Position numbers and translations under genes: made by a program. The notes below the pieces were generated by a model. The model had not been told where the DNA came from. It worked only from the letters and a program-made list of their open reading frames with translations, and ran no database searches. From ZC4RG17 sp035304485 (GTDB lineage: Bacteria; Actinomycetota; Acidimicrobiia; Spongiisociales; ZC4RG35), in NCBI GenBank assembly GCA_035304485.1, contig DATGPZ010000082.1:13185-77184 (forward strand): a DNA stretch of 64,000 nucleotides. Reading direction: 5' to 3'. Of this stretch, positions 51,674 to 60,108 are shown in pieces; position 1 is the first letter of the stretch, and each line of letters opens with the position of its first letter.

Positions 51674-52339
51674 GTGAGGCTGCTCATCGCCCGCTGCACG
51701 GTCGATTACGAAGGCCGGCTCACTGCCCATCTCCCCGAGGCGGTGCGTCTCGTGATGGTCAAGGCCGATGGGTGTGTGGCGGTCCACGCCGACGGGGGCG
51801 CCTACAAGCCATTGAACTGGATGAACGCCCCCAACGCCCTGGTCGAATCAGAGGGCCGCTGGGAGGTGACCAACCCCAAGGGCGAGCGCCTGGTGATCAC
51901 GCTCCACGAGGTGCTGTACGACGGCGACCACGACTTGGGGGAGGACCCCGGGTTGCAGAAGGACGGGGTGGAGGCCCATCTCCAAGAGTTGCTCGCCGAG
52001 CGTCCTTGGGTGGTGGAGGAAGGCCTGACGCTCATCAGGCGCGAATACCCGACCGACATAGGCCCGGTCGACATGGTCTGTTCCGATCGCCACGGCCAGA
52101 CGGTGGCGGTCGAGATCAAGCGTCGAGGAGAGATCGATGGTGTCGAGCAATTGGCGCGATACCGGGAGCGCCTCGAGATGGACTCGCGTCTGGCCCCAGT
52201 CCGGGGAATTCTCGTCGCCCAGTCCATCACCCCTCAGGCGCGAACGCTGGCGGAAGCGAGGGGTCTGGGTACGTTGGAGGTCGACTACGACGGCCTGCGA
52301 GAGATCGAGTCGTCTACGCCTCGGCTGTTCGAGTTGTGA
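51674..52339 (+). CDS. nucS: Mismatch-specific endonuclease NucS/EndoMS
   Basis: Makes double-strand cuts at mismatches and replaces MutS/MutL repair in most actinobacteria and some archaea. The 221-aa protein has the N-terminal DNA-binding domain (RLLIARCTVDYEGRLTAHLP) and the C-terminal RecB-like nuclease with the PD-(D/E)xK residues in TDIGPVDMVCSD and TVAVEIKRRGEIDGVEQLAR. GTG 51674 starts it. Length and order match the mycobacterial enzyme. The usual C-terminal clamp-binding motif was not clearly seen; the protein ends PRLFEL. Confidence 0.95.
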   Translation: MRLLIARCTVDYEGRLTAHLPEAVRLVMVKADGCVAVHADGGAYKPLNWMNAPNALVESEGRWEVTNPKGERLVITLHEVLYDGDHDLGEDPGLQKDGVEAHLQELLAERPWVVEEGLTLIRREYPTDIGPVDMVCSDRHGQTVAVEIKRRGEIDGVEQLARYRERLEMDSRLAPVRGILVAQSITPQARTLAEARGLGTLEVDYDGLREIESSTPRLFEL

Positions 52340-52360
52340 GGCCCTCGGACCGGAGAGAGC

Positions 52361-52731
52361 GTGCTGAGGATCGGGACCGTAGTAATGGGCGTGAACGATT
52401 TCGAACGGCCGTGACCTCTTGGTGTCGAGCGCTCGACTACGTGCCCAAGCGGCCCATCCGGCCGGGTGACGATTTCACGATCCTCGGGCCTGAGGAAGGT
52501 AACGGGCCGTTGCTGGCTCTCGATGTGAGCCAGAGCCCTGTGCAGGTCCACCCGCGTGTGCATCTGGATCTCTATGCGGGGGACACCGCTGACCAGGCGG
52601 CCGAGGTCGAGCGGCTCATCGGACTCGGAGCCACCCGGGTCGACTGGGACCTCTACCCGGACGACCCGGATTTCGTGGTCTTGGCCGACACCGAAGGCAA
52701 TCGGTTCTGTGTCATCGACACGAGTCGGTGA
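52361..52731 (+). pseudogene. VOC/glyoxalase-like protein gene with an apparent single-base frameshift
   Basis: From GTG 52361 (preceded by GGAGAG) the frame reads LRIGTVVMGVNDFER, the typical first strand of a VOC protein, then meets TGA at 52412. The family pattern continues in another frame from about 52408: AVTSWCRALDYVPKRP on to NRFCVIDTSR and the stop at 52731. Adding one G in the run near 52407-52408 restores a 123-aa VOC protein of normal length. It is either a real broken gene, an error in the assembly, or less likely programmed slippage. Substrate unknown. It lies just after nucS. Confidence 0.8.
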
Positions 52732-53196
52732 TCAGCGCGATCCTGCGAATCCGTTCTGGCGCCAAGCCTCGTACACGGCGATGGCGGCTGCATTCGACAG
52801 GTTGAGTGACCGGACACCGGCGACCATGGGGATGCGCACCCGCTCGTCGACCCATGGATCTCGTTGGACCTCATCCGGAAGACCGACAGATTCGGGTCCG
52901 AAGAGGAGGACGTCGCCGGCTCGGTACTGCATGTCGGTGTAGATCGGGTCGGCGTCGACGGTGAAGGCGATCACCCGCCTGTCGGCCAGTGCGACCTGAC
53001 AGGCTTCTAGGTCGTCGTGCACGGTCACCGTGGCCCGGTCGCGATAGTCCATGCCGGCCCGTCGCAGACGAGCATCGTCCATGCTGTACCCGAGAGGGCG
53101 GATCAGATGCAGACGTGTCCCGGTGACGGCGGCCAGGCGCATGGCGTTGCCGGTGTTGGGAGGGATCTCCGGGCGGTAGAAGACGATATCGAACAC
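52732..53196 (-). CDS. trmL: tRNA (cytidine(34)-2'-O)-methyltransferase
   Basis: SPOUT methyltransferase that modifies the wobble base of tRNA-Leu. The 154-aa protein has the start FDIVFYRPEIPPNTGNAMRL and the knot motifs LLFGPESVGLP and RIPMVAGVRSLNLSNAAAIA, all intact. Length exactly matches the family. Convergent with the broken VOC gene with no gap; 17 bp downstream of the M20 peptidase gene on the same strand. Confidence 0.95.
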   Translation of the reverse strand: MFDIVFYRPEIPPNTGNAMRLAAVTGTRLHLIRPLGYSMDDARLRRAGMDYRDRATVTVHDDLEACQVALADRRVIAFTVDADPIYTDMQYRAGDVLLFGPESVGLPDEVQRDPWVDERVRIPMVAGVRSLNLSNAAAIAVYEAWRQNGFAGSR

Positions 53197-53213
53197 GCCC
53201 TCGATCGGTCCGT

Positions 53214-54548
53214 TCAGGAGGCGAGGAGGCGCATGGCCACGGCCTGGGCGAGTATCGAACGTTCGAGGTCGCTCAGATCCTGGGATTCATTGGGGGCATG
53301 CACGGACGAGGTCGGGTCACCGGCACCGGTGAGGAGGATGTCGGCGTCGGGAAGCTTTTCGGAGAAGGCGGCGACGAACGGGATCGAGCCGCCCACCCCC
53401 ATCTCGACGGGCTCCCGATCCCAGGCGAACCGCATCCCTTGCTTCCACGCCTCGAAGGCCGGTCCGTCCGTGACGAGGGAGAAGCCTTCCCCGGAGTCCA
53501 TGGGCTCGACCGTCACCTGTGCGCCCCACGGCGCGTGTTCCTCGAGGTGCCGGACGAGGGCTTGCATCGCCTCGGCGGGATCCTGAGTCGGGGCGATGCG
53601 CATGCTGACCTTGGCACGGGCCACGGGTACCAACTGGTTGATCGCTTCCGAGATCGAAGGGCAGTCGATCGCCAGCACCGACACGGCCGGCCGGGTCCAC
53701 ATCCGTGATACGACCGACCCGCGGCCCAGCGATTCGAGCCCGGGCACGGCGCCGGCCACCTGGGCCGCCTCTTCGAGGGACATGTCGAGACCGTCCACCT
53801 CTTCGGAGACGAGACCGGGGATCGCCACTGTCCCATCGTCGTGATGCAAGGTGGCGAGGAGGCGGGCCAGGGTCGTGAGGGCATCGGGGAAGACACCGCC
53901 GAACAGCCCGGAGTGTTGCGGTGCCTGGAGGGTGCGCACCTCGACGCTGACCGCCACCAACCCGCGCAGGGAGGTGGTGAGAGCCGGCTCGCCCACTCTC
54001 CAGTTGCTCGAATCGGCGATGACGACCACGTCGGCGGCCAGTCGGTCGGAGTAGGCGTCGAGGAACTCGGTCAGATGACGGGAGCCGATCTCTTCCTCAC
54101 CCTCGATCATGACCTTGACGCCGACCGGGGGACGACCGCCGAAGGCGCGGATTGCGCCCAGATGCATGATGATGCCGGACTTGTCGTCACTCGCCCCGCG
54201 CCCGTAGAGGCGGCCGCCTCGCTCGAAGGGTTCGAAAGGCCCGGTGTCCCACTCTTCCTCAGGGCCGGGTGGCTGGACGTCGTGGTGGGCGTAGAGCAGA
54301 ACGGTCGGTGCTCCTTCGGGAGCCGGGATCTCACCGAAGACCGCGGGGTGGGCGCCCTCGAGCTCGAGAAGGGTGACGTCCTCGAAACCCTCGGCTCGGA
54401 GGAGTGAGGCCACGAACTCCGCCGAGCGCCGAACCTCACCGGGGTCGTAGCCGTCGGCGCTGACCGATGGGATCCGGACCAGGTCGGCGAGTAGTGCCCT
54501 GAGATGGGGAAAGTCTTCGTGGACGGTTGTGCGGAGATCGGAATGCAT
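53214..54548 (-). CDS. M20 family dipeptidase/peptidase
   Basis: Zinc-dependent exopeptidase or amidase of 444 aa in the cytosol. Metal motifs are readable: LLYAHHDVQPPGPEEEWDTG, GRGASDDKSGIIMHL, and MIEGEEEIGSRHL with the catalytic glutamate. A lid domain follows (about 185-340). Resembles the M20A dipeptidases of the CNDP type. Divergent from the M50 peptidase gene with about 76 bp between starts. Confidence 0.93.
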   Translation of the reverse strand: MHSDLRTTVHEDFPHLRALLADLVRIPSVSADGYDPGEVRRSAEFVASLLRAEGFEDVTLLELEGAHPAVFGEIPAPEGAPTVLLYAHHDVQPPGPEEEWDTGPFEPFERGGRLYGRGASDDKSGIIMHLGAIRAFGGRPPVGVKVMIEGEEEIGSRHLTEFLDAYSDRLAADVVVIADSSNWRVGEPALTTSLRGLVAVSVEVRTLQAPQHSGLFGGVFPDALTTLARLLATLHHDDGTVAIPGLVSEEVDGLDMSLEEAAQVAGAVPGLESLGRGSVVSRMWTRPAVSVLAIDCPSISEAINQLVPVARAKVSMRIAPTQDPAEAMQALVRHLEEHAPWGAQVTVEPMDSGEGFSLVTDGPAFEAWKQGMRFAWDREPVEMGVGGSIPFVAAFSEKLPDADILLTGAGDPTSSVHAPNESQDLSDLERSILAQAVAMRLLAS

Positions 54549-54624
54549 GGGACGTCGATGCTATCGGGCAGGCGAGCAGCCTCCCACTTGTGGCGAACGA
54601 TCGCGAAGCCGCCATGATGGTGCG

Positions 54625-55338
54625 GTGATTCGATTCCCCCTCTTCGGGATCCCGGTGACGGTCCGTCCCACTTTCTGGTTGGTGGCGGTGGTGCTCGGGC
54701 TGAGCCTGCGAGAGGATCCCGGCCTGCTGGCGACTTGGGTGGTGATCGTCTTCGTCTCGGTTCTCGTCCACGAACTGGGACACGCTTTGACCGCCCGCCG
54801 CTTCGGTGCCGAGGTGGCGATCACCCTCACCACCTTCGGCGGCTACACCGAGTGGTCCCACCGCGGAACGATGTCCCCGGGACGCCGGGCGCTGGTGGCG
54901 GCGGCTGGTTCGGCGTTGGGGATCGTTTTGGGTCTCGCCGTCTACGGGGCACTCTTCGCCACCCGACCGTGGGGTGGCCGCGGGGCAGCCGTCGCATCGA
55001 TGGTCGTCTGGGTGAACATCGGTTGGGGCGTTCTCAACTGGCTGCCGATCCGCCCACTGGATGGCGGACACCTCGTCCTGGCTCTTCTCGACCTGCTCCG
55101 GGTCCGGCGAGCGGATCGGGTGGCCAGCGTCGTCTTCTTGGTGACCGGCTTGGGGGCGGTCGCGGCGGCCCTCTATTTCGAACTGACTTTCGCCGCCGTT
55201 CTCGCCGGTTTCATGACCTGGCTCGAGGTCAGCCGGTTGTTGCCCTCGCCCGCAGACGGGCCACCTCCCGACTTCTCCTATGACGATCCGGCCGAGACCT
55301 CCGAAGACGATGGTGAACGGCGGTCGGCGTGGGATTGA
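54625..55338 (+). CDS. Site-2 protease family M50 metallopeptidase
   Basis: Intramembrane zinc protease of about 237 aa. The active site HELGHA lies in helix 3 (VLVHELGHALTARRFGAEV), and the third ligand in WLPIRPLDGGHLVLALL. It has no PDZ or CBS domain, so it is the short SpoIVFB-like form. GTG 54625 begins at IRFPLFGIPVTVRPTFW, the family's usual start; upstream in-frame codons overlap the divergent M20 gene and are not used. Cleaved partner unknown. Confidence 0.9.
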   Translation: MIRFPLFGIPVTVRPTFWLVAVVLGLSLREDPGLLATWVVIVFVSVLVHELGHALTARRFGAEVAITLTTFGGYTEWSHRGTMSPGRRALVAAAGSALGIVLGLAVYGALFATRPWGGRGAAVASMVVWVNIGWGVLNWLPIRPLDGGHLVLALLDLLRVRRADRVASVVFLVTGLGAVAAALYFELTFAAVLAGFMTWLEVSRLLPSPADGPPPDFSYDDPAETSEDDGERRSAWD

Positions 55339-55375
55339 GGCTCGTTAGCCTGAGCCCTCCGTCGAGAGTGAGGAC

Positions 55376-56605
55376 ATGGACTTCGGATTCAGCGAGAAGG
55401 TCGAGGACTATCGCCGTCGGCTGACGGAATTCATGGACGAGCGGGTCTATCCGGCCGAGGCCGTCTACCGGCGTCAAATGGAGGAGGCGGGGGATCCGAA
55501 CCACCATCCGCCCATCATCGAAGAGCTGAAGGCGGAGGCCCGGGACCGAGGCCTGTGGAACCTGTTCCTCCCGGCCGTCTCCGGGCTGAGCGTGCTCGAA
55601 TACGCCCCGCTGGCCGAGATCACGGGTCGCAGCCCCGAGATCGCACCGGAAGCTTTGAACTGTTCTGCTCCGGACACGGGCAACATGGAGATCCTCCACA
55701 TGTTCGGCACCGACGCCCAGAAGGAGCGTTGGCTCGCTCCTCTCCTCGATGGAGAGATCCGCTCTTGTTTCTCGATGACCGAACCGGCGGTGGCGAGCTC
55801 GGACGCCACGAACATCTCAACTCGAATCGAGAGAGACGGCGACGAGTACGTGATCACCGGGCGGAAGTGGTTCAGCTCCGGCGCCGCGTCGCCCCGGTGC
55901 AAGGTCTCGATCGTGATGGGCGTCACCGATCCCGAAGCCGACCGTCACCGTCAGCAATCGATGGTGATCGTGCCCATGGACACCCCGGGCGTGACGATCG
56001 AGCGCTCGCCCACCGTTTTCGGGTATCACGACCGGGGCGGGCACCCGCAGATCCTCTTCGATCGCGTCCGGGTGCCGGTGACGAATCTCCTCGGCGAGGA
56101 GGGAAGCGGGTTCGCCATCGCCCAGGCTCGACTCGGGCCGGGTCGGATTCATCACTGCATGCGGGCCATCGGAGCCGCCGAGCGGGCCCTCGAGCTCATG
56201 TGCCAGCGGGCCCAGACCCGGATCACCTTCGGCAAACCGCTGTCCGAGCAAGGTGTGATCCGGGAATGGATCGCGGAGTCGCGTCTGCGCATCGAGCAGG
56301 CCCGGCTACTGGTACTCAAGACCGCCTGGATGATCGACGCCGTGGGAACCAAGGCTGCTCGTACCGAGATCGCGGCGATCAAGGTCGTTGCGCCCGCCAC
56401 TCTCAAGTACGTGGCCGATCGGGCGATCCAGCTCTTCGGTGCCGCCGGGTTCACGCCCGACTGGCCGCTGGCCGGGTTCTACGCGATGGCGCGCTGGCTC
56501 CAGATCGCCGACGGTCCCGACGAGGTCCACATGCGATCCGTGGCGCGTACCGAGATCGCCCGCCATGAGCCGGGGGCGGAGTTCTCGTATCCGAGCGAGT
56601 CCTGA
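55376..56605 (+). CDS. Acyl-CoA dehydrogenase family protein (ACAD10/11-like)
   Basis: FAD enzyme that makes trans-enoyl-CoA in fatty or branched acid breakdown. The 409-aa protein shows CFSMTEPAVASSDATNISTRIER, split at the flavin-binding strand, then YVITGRKWFSSGA, RITFGKPLSEQGVIREWIAE, and DGPDEVHMRSVARTEIA. The last motif is the form seen in ACAD10/11-type enzymes. No other beta-oxidation genes are nearby. Convergent with whiB, 4 bp apart. Confidence 0.93.
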   Translation: MDFGFSEKVEDYRRRLTEFMDERVYPAEAVYRRQMEEAGDPNHHPPIIEELKAEARDRGLWNLFLPAVSGLSVLEYAPLAEITGRSPEIAPEALNCSAPDTGNMEILHMFGTDAQKERWLAPLLDGEIRSCFSMTEPAVASSDATNISTRIERDGDEYVITGRKWFSSGAASPRCKVSIVMGVTDPEADRHRQQSMVIVPMDTPGVTIERSPTVFGYHDRGGHPQILFDRVRVPVTNLLGEEGSGFAIAQARLGPGRIHHCMRAIGAAERALELMCQRAQTRITFGKPLSEQGVIREWIAESRLRIEQARLLVLKTAWMIDAVGTKAARTEIAAIKVVAPATLKYVADRAIQLFGAAGFTPDWPLAGFYAMARWLQIADGPDEVHMRSVARTEIARHEPGAEFSYPSES

Positions 56606-56609
56606 GTCG

Positions 56610-56882
56610 TCACGACGCCCGTCTGATCTCTTCCAACCAGCGCCGTCGCAGAGCGCGTCTTTCGGCGGGTGTGTGACCGCCCCATATCCCCTCGGTTTGA
56701 TTGGTCTCGATCGCCCATGTCAGACACTCACCGGCCACCGGGCAGGTGGCGCACATCGCCTTGGCGCGGGAGACGGCGGCGAGATCGGCCGGGTCCGGGA
56801 AGAAGTTCACCTCGGTGGTGCCGGCACAGGCCGCGGCCTCGCGCCAGCTCTCTACGTACAGCTCTTCTCCTTCGACGGTCAT
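56610..56882 (-). CDS. WhiB-family iron-sulfur transcription factor
   Basis: A 90-aa WhiB protein with the four cluster cysteines C19, C44, C47 and C53 (CATCPVAGEC), the GIWGG turn (65-69) and a basic C-terminal DNA-binding stretch (RRALRRRWLEEIRR). These proteins occur only in actinobacteria and their phages and bind sigma-A to change promoter choice in response to NO, O2 or development. The exact paralogue (WhiB1, 2, etc.) cannot be fixed by eye. Starts about 96 bp from the divergent DsbA-like gene. Confidence 0.95.
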   Translation of the reverse strand: MTVEGEELYVESWREAAACAGTTEVNFFPDPADLAAVSRAKAMCATCPVAGECLTWAIETNQTEGIWGGHTPAERRALRRRWLEEIRRAS

Positions 56883-56978
56883 TCGAGACCTCCCTCTTTC
56901 TGGAAACCATCCAACGCATGAGAGGCCCGGTTCGTTCCCCGGAATGAAACGACACGCGAGTCCGTTGCTCGATAGGAG

Positions 56979-57551
56979 ATGCGTTTTGGAATCACCTTCG
57001 ACTACTTGTGCCCGTTCGCCCGCAATGCCAACGAGGCCGTTCTGAACGGCTTGTCGTCGGGACGTGATTGGGACGTCGAGTTCGTCCCGTTCTCACTGTC
57101 CCAGACCGCGACAGAAGAAGGCTCGCCCGACGTTTTCGCCGATACCGACATTTCGGGTATCCGTGCGCTGCATTGGGGGATCGCCGCTCGTGACACCGAT
57201 CCCGAGCACTTTCCCGAGGTGCACCGGGCGATCTTCTCGCTCCGTCACGATGAAGGCCGCGACATCGGCGACGAAGACCTCCTGCGCAAGGCGGTCTCCG
57301 GCGCCGGGGCCGACCCGGATCAGCTGGCGGAGGAGGTGGCTTCGGGGCGCCCGGCCGAGACGCTGGCCCGGCAACACACCGAGGCCGTCGAGCGGTGGGC
57401 GGTGTTCGGGGTGCCGACCTTCATCCACGGTGAGATCGCCACGTTCGTGAGGCTCATGAGCCGTGGTGTGGTCGAAGATGTCGACCGTGTGCTGTCCATG
57501 CTGGAGTGGACGGACCTGAACGAGTTCAAGCGAACTCGGATTCCTCGCTGA
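56979..57551 (+). CDS. DsbA-family (FrnE/HCCA isomerase-like) thioredoxin-fold protein
   Basis: A 190-aa cytosolic thioredoxin-fold protein with helical insert. The active-site position reads FDYLCPFARNANEAV, a single Cys11 in CPFA instead of CPWC/CxxC. The cis-Pro loop is FGVPTFIHGE. This combination is usual in the 2-hydroxychromene-2-carboxylate isomerase/FrnE-like branch that often works with glutathione- or mycothiol-type thiols. The substrate is unknown. It has no signal peptide. Confidence 0.87.
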   Translation: MRFGITFDYLCPFARNANEAVLNGLSSGRDWDVEFVPFSLSQTATEEGSPDVFADTDISGIRALHWGIAARDTDPEHFPEVHRAIFSLRHDEGRDIGDEDLLRKAVSGAGADPDQLAEEVASGRPAETLARQHTEAVERWAVFGVPTFIHGEIATFVRLMSRGVVEDVDRVLSMLEWTDLNEFKRTRIPR

Positions 57552-57556
57552 CCGGA

Positions 57557-58465
57557 TCAGGCCTGTAGGCGGTCTCGGGCCCGTCCCGGCCGGGCGTTCT
57601 GTTCCAGGAACTCGATCACGCGGCCGGCGATGTCCAGGCCGCTGACGTGCTCGATCCCCTCCAAACCCGGCGACGAGTTGACCTCCAAGACCAGTGGGCC
57701 GCGATCCGACTGGATCAGGTCGACACCGCATACGTTGAGTCCCATCGTCTTGGCCGCCTTGACCGCCGCCGCCCGTTCGGCTGGAGTGAGCCGGGTGGCT
57801 TCGGCCGACCCCCCGCGGTGGAGGTTGGCGCGGAAATCACCCGGAGCTCCTCGACGCTTCATCGCGGCCACCACCTTCCCGCCGATTATGAAGGCACGGA
57901 TGTCGGATCCTCCTGCTTCCTTGATGTACTCCTGCACCAGGAAGTTGGCGTCCAGTTGGCGGAAGGCCCCAATCACCGACTCGGCGGCCTTGCGTGTTTC
58001 CGCCAGGACGACTCCGAGTCCCTGAGTGCCCTCGAGCAGCTTCACGATGACCGGCGGCCCTCCGACGACGTCGAGCAGGCCGCCCACGTCCTGAGTGCTG
58101 TGGGCGAAGCCGGTGACAGGGAGCCCGACGCCGGCTCGGGCGAGCAGTTGCAGCGAGCGCAACTTGTCGCGCGAGCGGCTGATCGCCTGGCTGTTGACGA
58201 GCGGGTACACGTCCATCATCTCGAACTGGCGGACCACCGCGGTGCCGTAGAAGGTGTAGCTGGCTCCGATGCGGGGAACGATGGCATCGAAATTCAACTC
58301 TTCGCCCCGATAGCGAACTCTCGGTCGGGCGCTGGCGATGTCCATGTAGCAACGCAGGTAGTCGACCACCCGTACCTCATGGCCGCGTGCTTCGGCCGCT
58401 TCCACCAGGCGGCTGGTCGAATAGAGCGATGCCTTGCGCGAGAGGATGCCGATCCTCATGACCAT
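57557..58465 (-). CDS. rimK: RimK-type alpha-L-glutamate ligase (ATP-grasp)
   Basis: Adds glutamate residues to the C-terminus of ribosomal protein S6 or makes poly-glutamate. The 302-aa protein carries ATP-grasp motifs VIVKLLEGTQGLGVVLAE, FLVQEYIKEAGGSDIRAFI, MKRRGAPGDFRANLHRGGSA, and the metal-binding GPLVLEVNSSPGLEGIE. The gene overlaps its zinc-protease partner by 10 bp, the same pairing known from Pseudomonas-type rimABK operons. Confidence 0.93.
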   Translation of the reverse strand: MVMRIGILSRKASLYSTSRLVEAAEARGHEVRVVDYLRCYMDIASARPRVRYRGEELNFDAIVPRIGASYTFYGTAVVRQFEMMDVYPLVNSQAISRSRDKLRSLQLLARAGVGLPVTGFAHSTQDVGGLLDVVGGPPVIVKLLEGTQGLGVVLAETRKAAESVIGAFRQLDANFLVQEYIKEAGGSDIRAFIIGGKVVAAMKRRGAPGDFRANLHRGGSAEATRLTPAERAAAVKAAKTMGLNVCGVDLIQSDRGPLVLEVNSSPGLEGIEHVSGLDIAGRVIEFLEQNARPGRARDRLQA

Positions 58466-58890
58466 TCCTCCGCGAGAAACGAGCGGCCGGGGTCGACCAG
58501 GAACCGCCGCGCCAACGACTTACGTCCGAGCAGCATACGGAAGCCCATCTCGTCGCGGCGTGTGAGGTTGATCTCCGTCACCCACGTGAAGGATGCCCAG
58601 GTGACCCGGGTCCGAATCACGGGCCTGATCTCCCTCCTCCCGCCCGGGTTGCGGACAGGCCGCTCGTCGACGACCTCGGCTACCGCCATCACCGCCCCCC
58701 GGCGGGTCCGCTGGTCGGGATGGATCTCGAAGCCCACCATCTCCTTGGAGCCGGAGGTGAAGCGTTTCAGAGCGAAGGCATGCAGGGAAGACGAGGCGGC
58801 TCCGGTGTCGACCTTGACCTTGATGGCTTCGACACCCAGGTCCGGGAGCCCGACCCACTCCCGCCACCCCATCGTGGGCAGCGGCTTCAT
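58456..58890 (-). CDS. RimB-like ATP-dependent zinc protease (DUF785)
   Basis: A 144-aa retropepsin-like protein usually found beside rimK. The Asp motif is VKVDTGAASSSLHAF, and the C-terminal part has MGFRMLLGRKSLARRFLVDP. In rimK operons this protein trims the glutamate tail added to S6. Its stop side overlaps rimK by 10 bp and its start overlaps the YibE/F gene by 4 bp. Confidence 0.9.
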   Translation of the reverse strand: MKPLPTMGWREWVGLPDLGVEAIKVKVDTGAASSSLHAFALKRFTSGSKEMVGFEIHPDQRTRRGAVMAVAEVVDERPVRNPGGRREIRPVIRTRVTWASFTWVTEINLTRRDEMGFRMLLGRKSLARRFLVDPGRSFLAEEWS

Positions 58891-60047
58891 CGCGGGGAAC
58901 TCCGGGTCACGACCGCCGCTGCCAGCCAGGTGGTGAGGGGCACCGAGGCGACCAGGCCGATCGACCCCACCAGCGTGCGGAATATCTCCACCGCCACCAC
59001 CTCCGAATTGGCTATGAAGTCGAGTCGCATCTCGGACAGGGTGAAGAGGAGGAGAAGAGGCATCGAGGCGCCGGCGTAGGCGAGGAGCAACGTGTTGACC
59101 GTCGAGGCGATGTGGTCCCGTCCCACCTTCAGGCCACTCTGGAAGAGGCGGAGGCGGTCGACGTCGGGATTGACGGAATGGAGTTCGAAGACGGTGGAAG
59201 CTTGGGTCACGGTCACGTCGTCCAGCGCTCCGATGGCGCCGAGGACGGCCCCTGCCAGTATCAGGCCCTGGATCTGGAGGCCGTCGACGAAGGCCAGGAA
59301 GAGGGCCTCTTCACTACCGAAGCCCGAGAACCGCGCCAGGTTCGCCACCATGGCCGAGAGCACCAGGGTCAGCGCCAGAGCGCTGAACGTACCGATGGCG
59401 GCGACGTGCGTCAGTGGGCTCCAACCGTGGGCCAGGTACAGCGCCACGAGGGCGATGGCGGAACCACCGACCGCGGCCACCAACACCGGGTTGCTACCCG
59501 AGAGGATGGCAGGGGCGATGAACACCACGAGGAGACCCACGGAGGCGGCCAGCCCACCCAGCGCGGCCAGCCCACGCAGCCGACCCAGGCCGACGACAGC
59601 GAGCGCGAAGACGGCCCCGAGGGCCCAGAGCACCGGACGCCGGTCTCGGTCCGACCATTGATATCGCAGTCGCGGGTCTTCGGTGTCCACCATGTTCAGG
59701 ACGACCGCTTCTCCCTCTGTGAAGCGAGGTGCCGAGGTCGATATCTCGAACTCCTGGGAGGTGACCGACCCCGCATCCCGTCCGCTCGTGATCTCGAACA
59801 CCACCCGGTGACACGAGAGATCGGAAGCAAACGAACAGGATCCGTCGCGGGCACTCTGGACCCGTCCGGTCACGACCTCCAATGCGAACTCCGGGCTCGT
59901 GGGTAGCTGCTCCGTCGGGTCCGGCCACAGCCACACCAGGCCGATCACGGTCAGGAGAGCCAGAGCCAGCACGGTCCAGGTCAGCCAGTCGGCACGGAAG
60001 CGGCGATCGTCTCCGATCAGGCGATCGAAATCGGCGTGGCCTGTCAT
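58887..60047 (-). CDS. YibE/F family membrane protein
   Basis: A 386-aa membrane protein with an N-terminal helix (LTWTVLALALLTVIGLVWLW), an extracytoplasmic beta-rich domain (about 50-130, including a Cys pair in CSFASDLSCHRVVF), and about seven C-terminal helices containing GALDDVTVTQASTVFEL. The last motif marks the YibE/F family, whose function is unknown. It is first in a three-gene unit with the zinc protease and rimK. Confidence 0.9.
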   Translation of the reverse strand: MTGHADFDRLIGDDRRFRADWLTWTVLALALLTVIGLVWLWPDPTEQLPTSPEFALEVVTGRVQSARDGSCSFASDLSCHRVVFEITSGRDAGSVTSQEFEISTSAPRFTEGEAVVLNMVDTEDPRLRYQWSDRDRRPVLWALGAVFALAVVGLGRLRGLAALGGLAASVGLLVVFIAPAILSGSNPVLVAAVGGSAIALVALYLAHGWSPLTHVAAIGTFSALALTLVLSAMVANLARFSGFGSEEALFLAFVDGLQIQGLILAGAVLGAIGALDDVTVTQASTVFELHSVNPDVDRLRLFQSGLKVGRDHIASTVNTLLLAYAGASMPLLLLFTLSEMRLDFIANSEVVAVEIFRTLVGSIGLVASVPLTTWLAAAVVTRSSPR

Positions 60048-60108
60048 GAGAGGATGAGGCTAGACCTCGAATGATTCGCATCAGCGTCCGACAGGTACGG
60101 TCCCTCCT

